Positions 1-10,893 of a stretch of DNA of 17,583 nucleotides are shown here, piece after piece (the stretch's first letter is position 1; the number at the start of each line of letters is the position of its first letter). The stretch is from Smittium mucronatum. Its lineage: Eukaryota; Kickxellomycota; Harpellomycetes; Harpellales; Legeriomycetaceae. The notes under the pieces were generated by a model. It made no database searches and had not been told where the DNA came from. It was given only the letters and a program-made list of their open reading frames with translations. The stretch spans positions 1-17,583 of the forward strand of contig LSSL01004850.1 in assembly GCA_001953115.1 (NCBI GenBank), in the 5' to 3' direction. The position numbers were made by a program, and so were the translations under genes.

Positions 1-155
1 TAATACTAATACTAATACTAATACTAATACTAATACTAATACTAATACTAATACTAATACTAATACTAATACTAATACTAATACTAATACTAATACTAAT
101 ACTAATACTAATACTAATACTAATACTAATACTAATACTAATACTAATACTAATA
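1..155. repeat. Perfect hexamer tandem array (TAATAC)n at the window edge, telomere-like orientation
   Basis: Twenty-five full copies of TAATAC plus a partial copy, without one mismatch, run from base 1 to 155, then dissolve into TAATAATAAA and unique sequence. On the minus strand the unit reads TTAGTA 5' to 3' toward the left end. This is the orientation of the 3'-ending strand of a telomere, and the unit shares the TTAG core with common telomeric repeats (TTAGGG, TTAGG) while having only one G. It could equally be a microsatellite at which an assembly stopped. The array is certain; the telomeric reading is an inference. Confidence 0.97.
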
Positions 156-1176
156 ATAAACTGGCTCCTAGATTCCATAAATAAAATTTAGAAAATAGTT
201 AAGTTATTTTCATAAAAGGAACATAATACAATTTTTATTGATATAATGAAACATTATATATATATATTTTATTTTTTTTAAAAAAAAAAAATAATACATA
301 TAATATGTATTGCCTCGTGAAATTTGGAAGATTTTTTTAATTTTAACAAGTTTTGTTTTTCCAAACTCTCTTTAATATATCTTTATAATCTTCAAATCTG
401 ACTTATTAAAGCGATTTTTTAATTTTTTCTACGTTATATTTTGGATAAACCAATATATTTTTCTATATTAATCGCTGGAGTTTATCTGCGAATACGTAAT
501 AATTTAAATAAATGATTAAACATAGTATAGTTGGATATTATAAAAACAAACCTTGCTTAATTTTTTTAAAAAATAATTAAAAAAGATCTTAAAGACATGG
601 TTTATGGGAGGTGTAAAAGTTAAAAATATGCTTGTTGGGTGGAAAACCATATTTTATACTCAATTTTTTCAACTTAATTAAAAATGATTTTAAATTAATA
701 AAGCTATCTAAAATACAGACATAAAATATATTAAATATTGATTATTATGAAATTTCCGGAAAATTTATTAAAAAACATCCCATCCTATATCCGATTTCTT
801 TTTCTCCAAAATAGGAAAGTTATAAGTTGCTTTTTTTTGTTAATCTTGAAGGCTCTTGAAAAAATTATTTAGAAGAGGAATTATTAATTTAACAACCAAA
901 TAAAATGACAGGAAATGTGTTTTATTATATAAGATATGTTGGGAGAATAATATAAACCCATTTTAAAATATATTATAACTATACATACAATTTCCACCTA
1001 TTTTTTCCTAGTCATAACGAATAAAGATAAAAATAAATAGATATCTTTGTAGGGATTTTTTTTCATGGGTATTTTATTCCCATCACTATATTTTTCAAAA
1101 TAAATGTTATTATTTTTGTGAATATTTCTCTAAAATGTTTTCTAATTTGGTGTTTAAGATTTTTTATCTTAATAAA
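156..1176. other. Gene-free AT-rich DNA next to the terminal array
   Basis: No open frame of gene-like length occurs on either strand. Visible structure is limited to a TA run and T8A12 tract near 250-291 and a small perfect hairpin at 293-311 (8-bp arms AATACATA and TATGTATT around TAA). If the array at 1-155 is a telomere, this would be subtelomeric DNA. I see no RNA gene here. Confidence 0.6.
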
Positions 1177-1245
1177 TATATATATATATATGATGTATGC
1201 GGTTTTGATTTACAGGTGATTTTGATTTCCAAGTGGTTTTGAATC
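1177..1245 (+). repeat. Left inverted terminal repeat of the 1.6-kb element
   Basis: The arm runs from a TA dinucleotide tract through GATGTATGCGG to TGATTTACAGGTGATT and ends at GAATC. About 40 bases (1206-1245) match the reverse complement of the right arm with roughly four mismatches once one 20-base insertion in the right arm is allowed. The motif GGTTTTGATTT, or a near copy, recurs three times, like sub-terminal repeats. Confidence 0.65.
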
Positions 1246-2483
1246 TTTTTTGATGGTTATCGAATCGAGAGATATTGAACCTTAATTATTTTTTGATTGC
1301 TTTAATTAATATATTCTTTCAGCTAATGAAATAATCGAAAATTCTAGACAAATGTTAATTTGGTCGAATAAAATTAAATAAAAAACCCTAATCCAAATTA
1401 TAATTTATTGTCACTAAGGGATAGCTTTGACCTTGAAAGTTTGTATTTAGGTCCAAGTTATCACAATAGCTTTATCAACCTTGTGACTCCGGTGCTACTT
1501 TATTAATTCATGCTTTTAAATTTCAAGTAGGTGTATAAATTTAAACTGTTGAACGCTTTTAAAGAATTCAAATTGCAAATTTTAAGAATGCATTGCAAAA
1601 TTAGCATATACTTTTAATTGATAAAACCTTTAATTAGAAACATCAATCCAAATGTATCTAAATTTATATCACTTAATTATTAGTTTGAAATGTAATCAAT
1701 TTTTAGAATCCATTAAAGGTATATAAAAGTACATAAAAAATGATATTTCACTAAAATCTGATACTTTTCTGCTTATTATTTAGATTGTTATTTATATAAT
1801 ATGAAAAAATATATAAAAATGAGCATAGTTTGTAAAAACTTAAATTTAAAATTGAAATGATACATCTTAGATTTAGAGCATTATTATTGAAAATAAATTG
1901 AGTTTATATTATTTTAGTTGCTCTTAAATATATCGATATTAATTGTTTAAAGTCAAAAAATATAAGTTATTGAAAAAAATTTGTATTTTTTTGAGCATAT
2001 TTCTAAACATCTTAATACTGTACCAGTGTTTTTAAAATTAAGACATTCTTGATTATAACATAAAATTAATAAATAAACTAAGTTATATTCAATTTGAACT
2101 CGGCTGAGAAATAAGTTTTCATAAACTCTTCAAATTTTGAATCCAAGTGTTATCTTTATAAAAAAGCTTGACTAAAAACCACGTTTTTTGATGGTTTTAA
2201 ACATTTATTTTGTGATATTTATTTATATTTTTTGATTATTATAGAAAATTTTAAATTTGCTTTATGTTAATCAAATCTTATAGATCACATTAATATAAAA
2301 TCCATTCAGCAAAATGAAAATGATTTGATTATTTCATTTTATATTATTTTCATATTTGAAGTTCAGAAAGTCAAAAATCTGATCTATTGATTTTAATTTT
2401 AATAATAAGATTATTAAATTAAAGTACTAGATTATATAAGATAAACAAGAGATTAAGACTCGCATAAAAATCTAAGCATTCTG

Positions 2484-2505
2484 ATGTTTTTTTTAAAAAA
2501 AACAT
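2484..2505. repeat. Perfect 22-bp palindrome ATG-T8-A8-CAT
   Basis: Eight T followed by eight A, flanked by ATG and CAT, form an exact palindrome centred between 2494 and 2495, inside the inverted-repeat element. It could extrude as a cruciform or simply reflect T/A tract expansion. No function is implied. Confidence 0.8.
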
Positions 2506-2704
2506 TGATTATTCGAGTTCTTTTTTTGAAATTCATAAATTTGAGAACCTAGTCATTATTAAATAGCCCTCAAAAATCTTTGCATTAAACTAATCAATTA
2601 ATTGGAGCTTCTTTTACACAACTATATTACAAATAAAAATTTATTGGATAAAATCATAAATTAACCGAAATTTTATCCCAATAAAAGACTGTTAAAAACA
2701 TACA

Positions 2705-2789
2705 GAATCAAAATAACTTAGAAATCAAAATCACCAAAAAATAATCATAATCACCTGTAAATCAAAAAAACATACAATATATATATATA
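2705..2789 (-). repeat. Right inverted terminal repeat of the 1.6-kb element
   Basis: Read on the minus strand this arm is a TA run, TTGTATG, a T tract, then TGATTTACAGGTGATT, matching the left arm. It carries one extra block of about 20 bases that looks like an internal duplication of its GGTGATT unit, before GGTGATTTTGATTTCTAAG and a terminal GATTC. Confidence 0.65.
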
Positions 2790-5186
2790 ATTAATTTAAA
2801 TAATATCAAAATTATTTAGAAAATACAATGAAAGCAAAAAATAAGTGATAAAGCTAAAACCGCCACTTTTTGCTGCTAAAGCCGCTCCTTAACCACTGGG
2901 TATCGGTTCAAGATGCTTCTGTTATGATATTAATATTTTATCGATGGAAAAAATTACATAAATGAAAAAAAATTAACCCTCTCTGATAGGATTTTTTTTT
3001 TAAAATTTAGAAACCTGCTCTCCAAAATATAAGAATAGTTTTTCAAAAAATAACGTACTCATATAAAAATCCTGAAAAATAAAATAATTATATTTCAAGG
3101 TTCGAAAAACGATCAAAAGCATGTCTATTTTCTAAATTAAATTAAAAATTATGCCTGAAAAAAATGAAAAAATATACTGTTTATATATATATTTTTTTTT
3201 AACCCTATTTCTTCTATATAATTATTTATATTTGCATAAATTTTTAACATCGAACGTTCAAATATGAAAATTGAATATCTGAACTAGTTGCACCAATTAT
3301 ATATTATATTTGTTATTGAAAAAGCTGAAATTAAGAATAAAATAAAATTGGTATGATATGGTATATGATAACATATATTTATAATTTGCGTTAGTTTATA
3401 TTATAGGGATATTTAAATAATAGATGCTAATAAAATTTTATTTAATATTGCAGTAAAAAATTTAAATTCCAATTAATTGAAAAAATATTCAAGTCATTTC
3501 ATTATATTTTCTAGGCTTTAATCTTGGTTTCAATTATTTTAATAGTATTATAATCTTTCGGTTTAAAAAAATCTCGGATTATGATTAATAATTTTAATAA
3601 AGAGATTGGAAGTTCTTTAATATGGGGAAATATTAATGAAGAGGGAATTTTTTTGGATATTATTTTTACTGGCTAATTCAACCATTAAATTTATCCAATA
3701 ATTTTGATAAATAAAGTTCATTCGTTTCTTTTCAACAAAAAAAAGGCATTTTCATTTTTCTGATATTATAATTAGAAATTTGAATGGTGTTTAGCGCCGC
3801 TTATTTTTTTTAAATCATATTTTTTCACTTTAATTGGAAAATAAATAATTTTTTGGAATTTTCTCTGAAACAGGGTACACTATAAAAAGCCCTCGACATT
3901 AAGATTCCTTCATATGTATTTATATATCCTTAATTAGATGTGATTTTTTTTATTTTTTCCGATAAATTAGAATCCCTGTAAATTAAGTGAGGTTTTTTTT
4001 TCTATTATTATGGATTGATAATTCTTATTAATTATTTTTTAAAAAAAAACAAGCATACGCTCTAAAATTTATTTCCAGTATTTTTCATATCTTTAAAAAT
4101 TTGCGGTTGATTTATATATATTTAAAAACTATTTCAACCCTTCATATTTACACTCAATTATATATTCGGAATAAACTAAGTTAACAAATGCTATAAAAAA
4201 ATTATTTTAGTCAAATGTAAATCTTTTTATTAAAGAAAAAAAGGCGAAAATCTTTCATAGATTTTAAAAATCACTGATTAAGATTATCTGTATCTGAAAT
4301 ATTGTATTTATGTTTAATATTTTTACTTTAATTCAAAAAAAAAAAGTTCATTTATAAGTAATTTCTCATAATAGTATTATCTAAGAGTTTTTTCGTTAAT
4401 GTTTAAATTTTTTCGGCATGTATTTTCTATTATAATTAAAGTTACATATTAAATTTGTGATAGATAAAGTTGATATAATTAAAATATTATTTTTACAATA
4501 TTTTTTAATTAATTAATAAATAACCGCAATAGAATTTATATAGCAGCATGGGTCTAGAATATGTTTTTTTTTGGTTTAAAAATATTAAATTTTTTTCGAA
4601 TGGATTGTATTAAAATTTTTCTTTTTTAATTAGAAATATATTAAAAATAAATATTTTTTCATGCAGAATTAAACATTATTTTCAATATTTTCACTGAATT
4701 TCTCATAAACTATATTTTATTTTATTTTTGGATCTGTATTAAAATGATTACTAAAGATTTTAAATAAAGTATTGTTATTATATTCTCAATTAATTTTTTT
4801 AAAAAATCTTAATGTATAGATGGACATGGTTAGCTAATGGTTATCTAAGATATAATTTATGGAAAAGAATATCGAAATCCTCTGGTTTACTTTCAAAATA
4901 TTTTTTTCAAATTTTTAAGATTAGAATTATATTTGTGACGATTTTTTAAATATAATAAAAATCCATATAAAATGAATAAATTTATTTTAAACTTTTAAAT
5001 AAAATATTTAGATGAAAGGGATATTTTTCAGAATTTTTACATTTTATTATTAGGATTATCTATGAAATATAACATTTTATATGAATTAAAAAAATCCTCA
5101 TAATACAGATAATACGTTCTTATTATATTATTTTTTAATTAATACATAAAATCCGTAACATAAAAATTTCTGAATACAAAAAAACA
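2790..5186. other. Gene-free AT-rich DNA
   Basis: No gene-length open frame on either strand. The one departure from monotonous A/T sequence is a G+C-richer patch at about 2845-2925. It holds an imperfect direct repeat 21 bases apart (GCTAAAACCGCCAC at 2853-2866 and GCTAAAGCCGCTCC at 2874-2887) and, on the minus strand, a tRNA A-box-like run at 2884-2900. The remainder shows T and A homopolymers, a TA run near 3181-3191, and nothing I can name. Confidence 0.55.
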
Positions 5187-5210
5187 TTTTAGTTTTAGTT
5201 TTAGTTTTAA
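5187..5210 (+). repeat. Short hexamer repeat (TTTTAG)3-TTTTAA
   Basis: Three exact copies of TTTTAG followed by TTTTAA. A related short run of TTTTAA units lies at 6715-6745. Both are simple-sequence tracts in AT-rich DNA. Confidence 0.85.
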
Positions 5211-8200
5211 AATAAATTTTATACTAGAAAATATTTTAGAAAAATTAAAAAAAATAATATCAATTTATTGAATATTTGACATAATTTTTTTGAAAAAAAT
5301 CGATATATATTGACCAAATTTCAAATTTTTTAAGCTTTTTACATTCAATTATTGATATTTTTTCATTATTTTTGAAATTTTCAGAGAAAGTTTTAAATAC
5401 ACATAATATTTAACTTGGGAAAATTTTATTTTTTATTTTACCCTGGCTGTTTTTAAATTCCTGTTATACGATATGCTATAAATTTTGTTGATATCTTTTA
5501 TAAAAAAAATCCGATAAAAAAAATAGATCATTTTATGGATTAAATTAATAGACAATAGAAGAAAAAACATGATTCATAGGACTTGTAAATATAAATTATA
5601 TTTTTTATATTTTTCTGAGAGCTTATTTGATATATCGAATAATAAAATCTAATATTAAAAATTGCTTATCATGCTTATTATATCTTCCAATTTTTTTCAA
5701 GAATTCAAATATATTAAAAATATATATACAAACGTTAATCTATTAATAGTCTTGTATTAAATTTCCCTAGTATTATTTCAACATTTAGCATCTATATTGG
5801 GTCATAGATACTTTTTTTTTCATTTTTAAGATCTTTCAAGTTACCGTTTCATTGAAATCTATTAAAAATAATTTTATCGTGTTTTTTTTGTTTCTAATCT
5901 TTGCATTATTATAGATAAATTTGGTATATTCAAATGGATAGTTTAAAAATTTTAAATCAAAGTTTTGTAATATTTTTATAAGCTTATTATCTGAGAATTG
6001 GCAATTTTATTCAATGGGGAATATAGTAACGATATTTAGTTTGGAGATATAGAGTCTTGTAGTGTAAAATTTATTTGTATTTTGGGTATTTTATATATTT
6101 TTAAATTAATGATAACTAAAGTTCATAGGTTCTGTCCTTTTACTATTTATACATACATATATATATATATATATTAAAACATATATATTAAAGTTCAGAA
6201 ACTGATATATTTTCAGCATTTATTCATTCTCTTTTATCAATTTTTTATTTCGCACTGATACTATAAATTTTGTTAAATTTACATTTATAGTGTCATAAAT
6301 AGATATTCTACATCTAATTTTGTGAATTATTACAATTTTCTTCCGAAATGCCAAAATTCTATATACTTCTATAAACATTTTCCTAATTTTTTCGATTATA
6401 AAATCTGAACTGTGCTTTCTTAATAATTCTTTTTTTAATAAGTAAATCTGTAATCAGATGTTATATACCATCTTTCTTCTTATTTTATAATAAATCAGTG
6501 AAAATTTTAAAGAAATAGAGCTTTAGATTGTGACAATAAATTAAAGGCTCATAATAAATATCTAGGGTTTTGGCTCCTGTTTTTCTTTTAGTATTTTGTA
6601 AAAAAATTTCCCGTAAGAAAGATTTAAAAGTTTTTTTATTTCTAACTCAACTTTTTTTATATTTAAAAAAAAATTGTGTAGCATTAATTCTTTCCTTAAT
6701 TTTTTAGTTCAGATTTTTTAATTTTAATTTTAATTTTATTTTAATCTACCATTTATTATAAATGGCTTTTAAATTTATAATTTTATTAAATGGGATAATT
6801 TTGCATATATTTATTTAATCTATTCCGAATATTTTAATTTAGATGGATTTTTTTAGTTAAGAATTCTTTTTCATACTTTTATAAGTTTATTTTATATATG
6901 TTATTTTTATCAGAGTTCCATGAATGCTGGTTATGTGAATATTTAAATTTGTTAAAATATTTTGGTTCTTTGGCTCTATGATATATTTGCGACGTATTTT
7001 CGAGTTTTTATTTGGGTTCTATTAATTAAAATCATTTTATTTCATTATTTATCAGTATAAATTGGGATTATATAAAAAAGGTAAATGGAAGCCTTAAATA
7101 AGAAAAAAATATTGGCTTCTGAAAAATAGTTATATATCACATAATAATTTATTCAATATTTATTCTGGATTAGAATAATTTAAATATATTTTATGTAATA
7201 AAAAATTCATATCATATACAAAAAAAATAGTGTATGGGAATATATATCTATAATTATCATACCCTATAGTTTTTCTTTTCTTATCATCATTTAATGCTTC
7301 TGTTTTTATAAGGCTTTAGTAAATCATTTTTTTATACAAAAGAATTGTTATAAAATATTATATAATACCCAACCCTATTGTAATCCCAATTTTCCTGTAT
7401 TTATTATTTTGTACATTTTATCCTATCTGATATATGGAAAAAAAAATTTTTTTATGTATTAGAAAGCTCATTTTTATTTGTATTTTTGTATATTTTAAAT
7501 ATTCATAACTAATTTTTTTTATATTAAACTCAAATATTTTTCAGCTATTCCTATCAAAATTTCCTTATGAAATTGGAATTTTTTTTAGAAAATTGACGGC
7601 ATTTATTTAATAAATCTGATAGTATATCGATTTTTTCACCTTCATATTTATGCAATGACTTCAATAATATATCACTTCTGGTTTTATTTATTCTAAAAAT
7701 TCATTTGGAATAATTATCTATAGTCTTTTTATTATTGTTCAGATCTGTTAATAAAATTTTTTATTCAATTTATTCATTATTTTTTTTGCATATAATCGGA
7801 TTTTAATCTAACTTATGGGTTCATAAAGCTGTATGTTCTACATTATTGATAAACTAGAGGGAATACTATATACAGCCTATTAAAATAAAGGGAGTTTTAT
7901 TCAAACAATAAAAATCAACATAAATTCACAACTTTAGAAATAAAAATCTCAAAAAAAAGTTATCCGAAAATTTAATATTTTTCATGAGAATATAGTTGAT
8001 ACCAAAATTTAAGAGATTGAAACAAGTATAAAAGTGTTTCAATTCCTAGTTCAAAAAAATACGACTTTTTTCGGAAGGATGATTTTATTATTTACTAAGG
8101 ATATCCAAAAAAAATTATGATTTTACATTAATAAAAAGATTAGTTTTCGAAAAAGCTGAGAGAAAACAGCGAGAAATTATTTTTATTTTTCATGACCATC

Positions 8201-9483
8201 ATTGAGAATTTTATAACAGTTTTTGATCTGTTTTTTAATAAAATTCCAAATAATCTATCTAATTTTCTTGTGATTTTTTATCATAATTTGATGTATGATT
8301 ATTTGACTTGGTCCCTAATATTCTTCTTCTATTCAATTTAATAGATTTTTCCTGTTATAATTTTTTTCATAGTTGCATTTTATAGTTATTTTTCATCAGA
8401 TTTATTCAGAGAGTTGAGAGGTAACTATGGATTTTGATATCAATGACATATAAGTGAGGTATTTTAAGAGGAAAAAAATATATAATTTGATAAAAAAGAG
8501 ATATTTTATATTGAGAGAAGTTGTAATCTGGTACATAATAGATCAGACATATCAATGAGAGTCAAAATACACGAATTTAATTTTATAGAGACAGATTTGG
8601 TAGCATTATATGAATTTTTAATAACAGCTCATAATTTTTTTTTTCAAAGATAATCATGAATCATTGATATCCATCCTTTTATTAATTGTTACAAACACTA
8701 TGATATTAAAAAACGGTCGGCTTTTTAGAAGTTTTTCCGATAGGATAAATTTCATAAGATTTTCTGAGTAATAATAGAAAATAAATAAATATTATGTTTA
8801 AAAAATAAAATGTATTAATTTTGAATCATTTTTTTTAAAAAACACAAAAAATATTTTATCTGTATAATTAAGTGAAAATAAATCAATTTAAGTGTATATC
8901 AATATTTATTTAAATCAGTTTAAGCAAAAAAAAATTTCAAACATATACCGAAAGATAATAAATAGTGGAAAATTAAAAATTGTAAAATATTAAAATATCC
9001 ATTTTTTAGACTATGTTATGCCCGATGAATTTAGAGCATTTTTAACTTTATAAGGCGGATAGGCTCCGTTAATTATTTTTTTTCGAAATCCTTTACTTTA
9101 ATGAAGGTTATTTGATATCGTATTGTACATAAATTTGGTATCGAAATTCTTGATTATTTAAATACTTTTGATTTTTATTGTAAAAATATAAGCAAGTTAA
9201 AAAATTATATCCACATTTGTAAACTTAAACAAAAAATTATTACATTAGACATTCTTTTAATTGTATAAATTAAAATTTAAATGTTCTTCATGTCATTTTT
9301 TCCATCAAGTTAAATATTTTTTATATTAATCTTCTCATATTTACTATTTTGTACTTAAATTCATTATGTTGAATTAACTTGACACATGTATTAATTTTTG
9401 AAAATAAATAGATAAATTTGATTCGATTTTAAAATTTTTCTTGGATAATTTGCCTAATATATTAAAAAAAATGAAAATTTTTA
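5211..9483. other. Gene-free AT-rich DNA with alternating T-rich and A-rich strand composition
   Basis: No gene-length open frame. By eye the plus strand is T-rich over about 5.9-8.4 kb and A-rich over about 8.5-9.0 kb. Simple repeats include TTTTAA units (6715-6745) and a TA run (6157-6174). A short stop-free stretch at 8486-8653 (55 codons, no start codon until 8555) is within chance expectation. A motif at 7395-7423 recurs in diverged form at 9565-9593. No RNA gene was recognised. Confidence 0.55.
6157..6174. repeat. TA dinucleotide microsatellite
   Basis: An uninterrupted AT/TA run, preceded by ATACATAC. Similar short runs occur near 250-266, 1177-1191, 2778-2789 and 10800-10817. Confidence 0.85.
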
Positions 9484-9514
9484 TCTCTGTAAAAAAAGTA
9501 ACCTCTTACAGAGA
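9484..9514. other. Perfect 9-bp stem hairpin
   Basis: TCTCTGTAA (9484-9492) pairs exactly with TTACAGAGA (9506-9514) around a 13-base loop. It is one of the few mixed-sequence stems in the desert, so it is less easily put down to A/T tracts. No T-run directly follows on the plus strand and no neighbouring gene is present, so a role as a terminator or RNA element is not supported. Confidence 0.6.
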
Positions 9515-10799
9515 ATTTTAATTTTTAGTAATTTTTTTTTCCGGTTTCTAATAAATTCGGTTCTCTGTATTTATAATTAGTACATTTTTACGCCAACTAT
9601 TTATTTATTGATGGAGTTTATTTATCTTTTATAGTGGCCTCATGTATTAAGGAGAGATCTAAATGTATTTTTTTATAATAAAGTGATCTTTTAGCTTTTA
9701 CTATTATTATAAACTGTTTATTATACCCTTTATTTAATATTATTATTTCGATAGTTTTTTTATTTTTATGTTTAAATATGTAAAAATAATCCTCTCTTTT
9801 TCAAAAAATCATATTTAAAGATTGTTTGAATTCAAGTCTTTACCATTTTTAATTTGAAAAAAAATTGAGATTTTAACTTCGGTTAAAGTGTTTTTTTAAT
9901 TACTTTTATTAGAATCTTAAAAAGGATTTAATCTCCTTTCTTTAGAAAACCCACCTTTTCGTAGTTTTTTCTGTCATTTTTTTTTATCTAAATACCCTAA
10001 TTATGGATTAAATCGCTTTCATTAATCATAATTTATTTGATTTTTACTCTACGTAAATAACGAAATCAATTTTTTTTATGGCTTTTTGTATTCTTTAAGT
10101 GTTTTATTGACTTAATTGAAAAGTTTTCTCTATTAATTTTTATATTACTATTTTTCCACCGGTAATTTCACTAATATTTTTCAATAAAATGAAAATTAAC
10201 TGACTTTTATTGCTTGATTTAACAAAAAATTTTGGATTTTTTTTTCATTAAATTTTTTAAATGTTTTTACCTAAAAGCTCGGTCTCAGCTCTTGTTAAAG
10301 ATTTTTTAGTCGCTTTAAATGTGGGTTTATTTATCGCGTTCTTGTTTTTTGTGCCTTCAGTTAAGACCGCCAACTTTTTAATTATCTTTTTCGTAATTTA
10401 TTACCCGGGTTTTTTATAGGGAATTTATTTAAAATATTTTAATTCTCTAAAAACTATTAATAAAATGCAATAAAAGGAAAAAATAAGTTTATCACCCTAA
10501 TTTAAGGGGTTTATTTCCAGCATTTTCAAATTTGATATTTTCTGGTTTTATTATTTGCTCATCCATTTTTCTTATTATTATGGACTTTTTAACAACTCTA
10601 GAAATAGACTGAATGCCACGTTTGTAATTATTCTTTTTTTCTTCAATAAATATTTGAGACCGGCATTCCATTAAAGGTTACTTGTAGTAGATCATATTCT
10701 TGATCCCCATTTACATATAAGATTAATATTTATATATAGCACGATGATAATTTGAGCCATTTTCATTTTCTATTTTAGGAAATATCTCAATACTTATTA
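9515..10799. other. T-rich gene-free stretch with a G+C-raised patch
   Basis: The plus strand is strongly T-rich here. From about 10261 the G+C content rises to about one third. An open frame of 52 codons with an ATG runs from 10261 to 10419, directly after an in-frame TAA, encoding a hydrophobic peptide with no family resemblance I recognise. Downstream, GAATGCC (about 10612) and GGCATTC (about 10662) form a 7-bp inverted repeat, and GATCA/TGATC forms a small hairpin near 10690-10705. None of this is enough to call a gene. Confidence 0.4.
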
Positions 10800-10817
10800 A
10801 TATATATATATATATAT
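10800..10817. repeat. TA dinucleotide microsatellite
   Basis: An uninterrupted alternating A/T run between TTATTA and CTTAC. Confidence 0.85.
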
Positions 10818-10856
10818 CTTACTTTCTTTGTTTTATGACTATAATATTCAAAAATC

Positions 10857-10893
10857 CCAACGGTTGGAACGGTTCTTGATGAACTAACGGTGC
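10857..10893. other. Cluster of three ACGGT motifs including an 11-base palindrome
   Basis: CCAACGGTTGG (10857-10867) is symmetric about a central G. It is followed at once by AACGGTT (10868-10874) and, after a GTTC/GAAC mini-hairpin, by TAACGGT. AACGG is a core recognised by Myb-type factors in plants and animals, so this could be a binding-site cluster, but no promoter or gene start lies near it. The repeat itself is plain; the meaning is not. Confidence 0.5.

Larger units (their letters stand above)
1177..2789. mobile_element. Degenerate element of about 1.6 kb bounded by inverted terminal repeats
   Basis: Two imperfect inverted repeats (1177-1245 and 2705-2789) face each other across about 1.46 kb. 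Both begin at their outer ends with a TA run, then GTATG or a near match, then TGATTTACAGGTGATT and further copies of a TTTTGATTT motif. Arms of this kind next to TA runs suggest a DNA transposon or MITE that inserted at a TA target, as Tc1/mariner elements do. No open frame of 60 codons lies inside and no transposase motif is visible, so the element is non-autonomous or long dead. A clear target-site duplication beyond TA cannot be seen because both flanks are low-complexity. A chance inverted duplication is the alternative. Confidence 0.55.

Noticed and set aside
2895..2920. tRNA T-arm on the plus strand around GGTTCAAGAT.
   Set aside because: The bases flanking the would-be TTCAAGA loop do not pair, and no acceptor or anticodon stem fits upstream.
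6132..6150. U5 snRNA loop-like CCTTTTACT.
   Set aside because: The flanking sequence cannot form the U5 stem and no Sm site follows.
7280..7295. C/D snoRNA C box (ATGATGA) on the minus strand.
   Set aside because: No CTGA D box lies within the usual 60-120 bases and no terminal stem is present.
8486..8653. A protein-looking 55-codon stop-free stretch on the plus strand.
   Set aside because: At about 80% A+T a stop is expected roughly every ten codons, so across six frames of this window around a dozen stretches of this length are expected by chance. It has no ATG until 8555 and no splice context.
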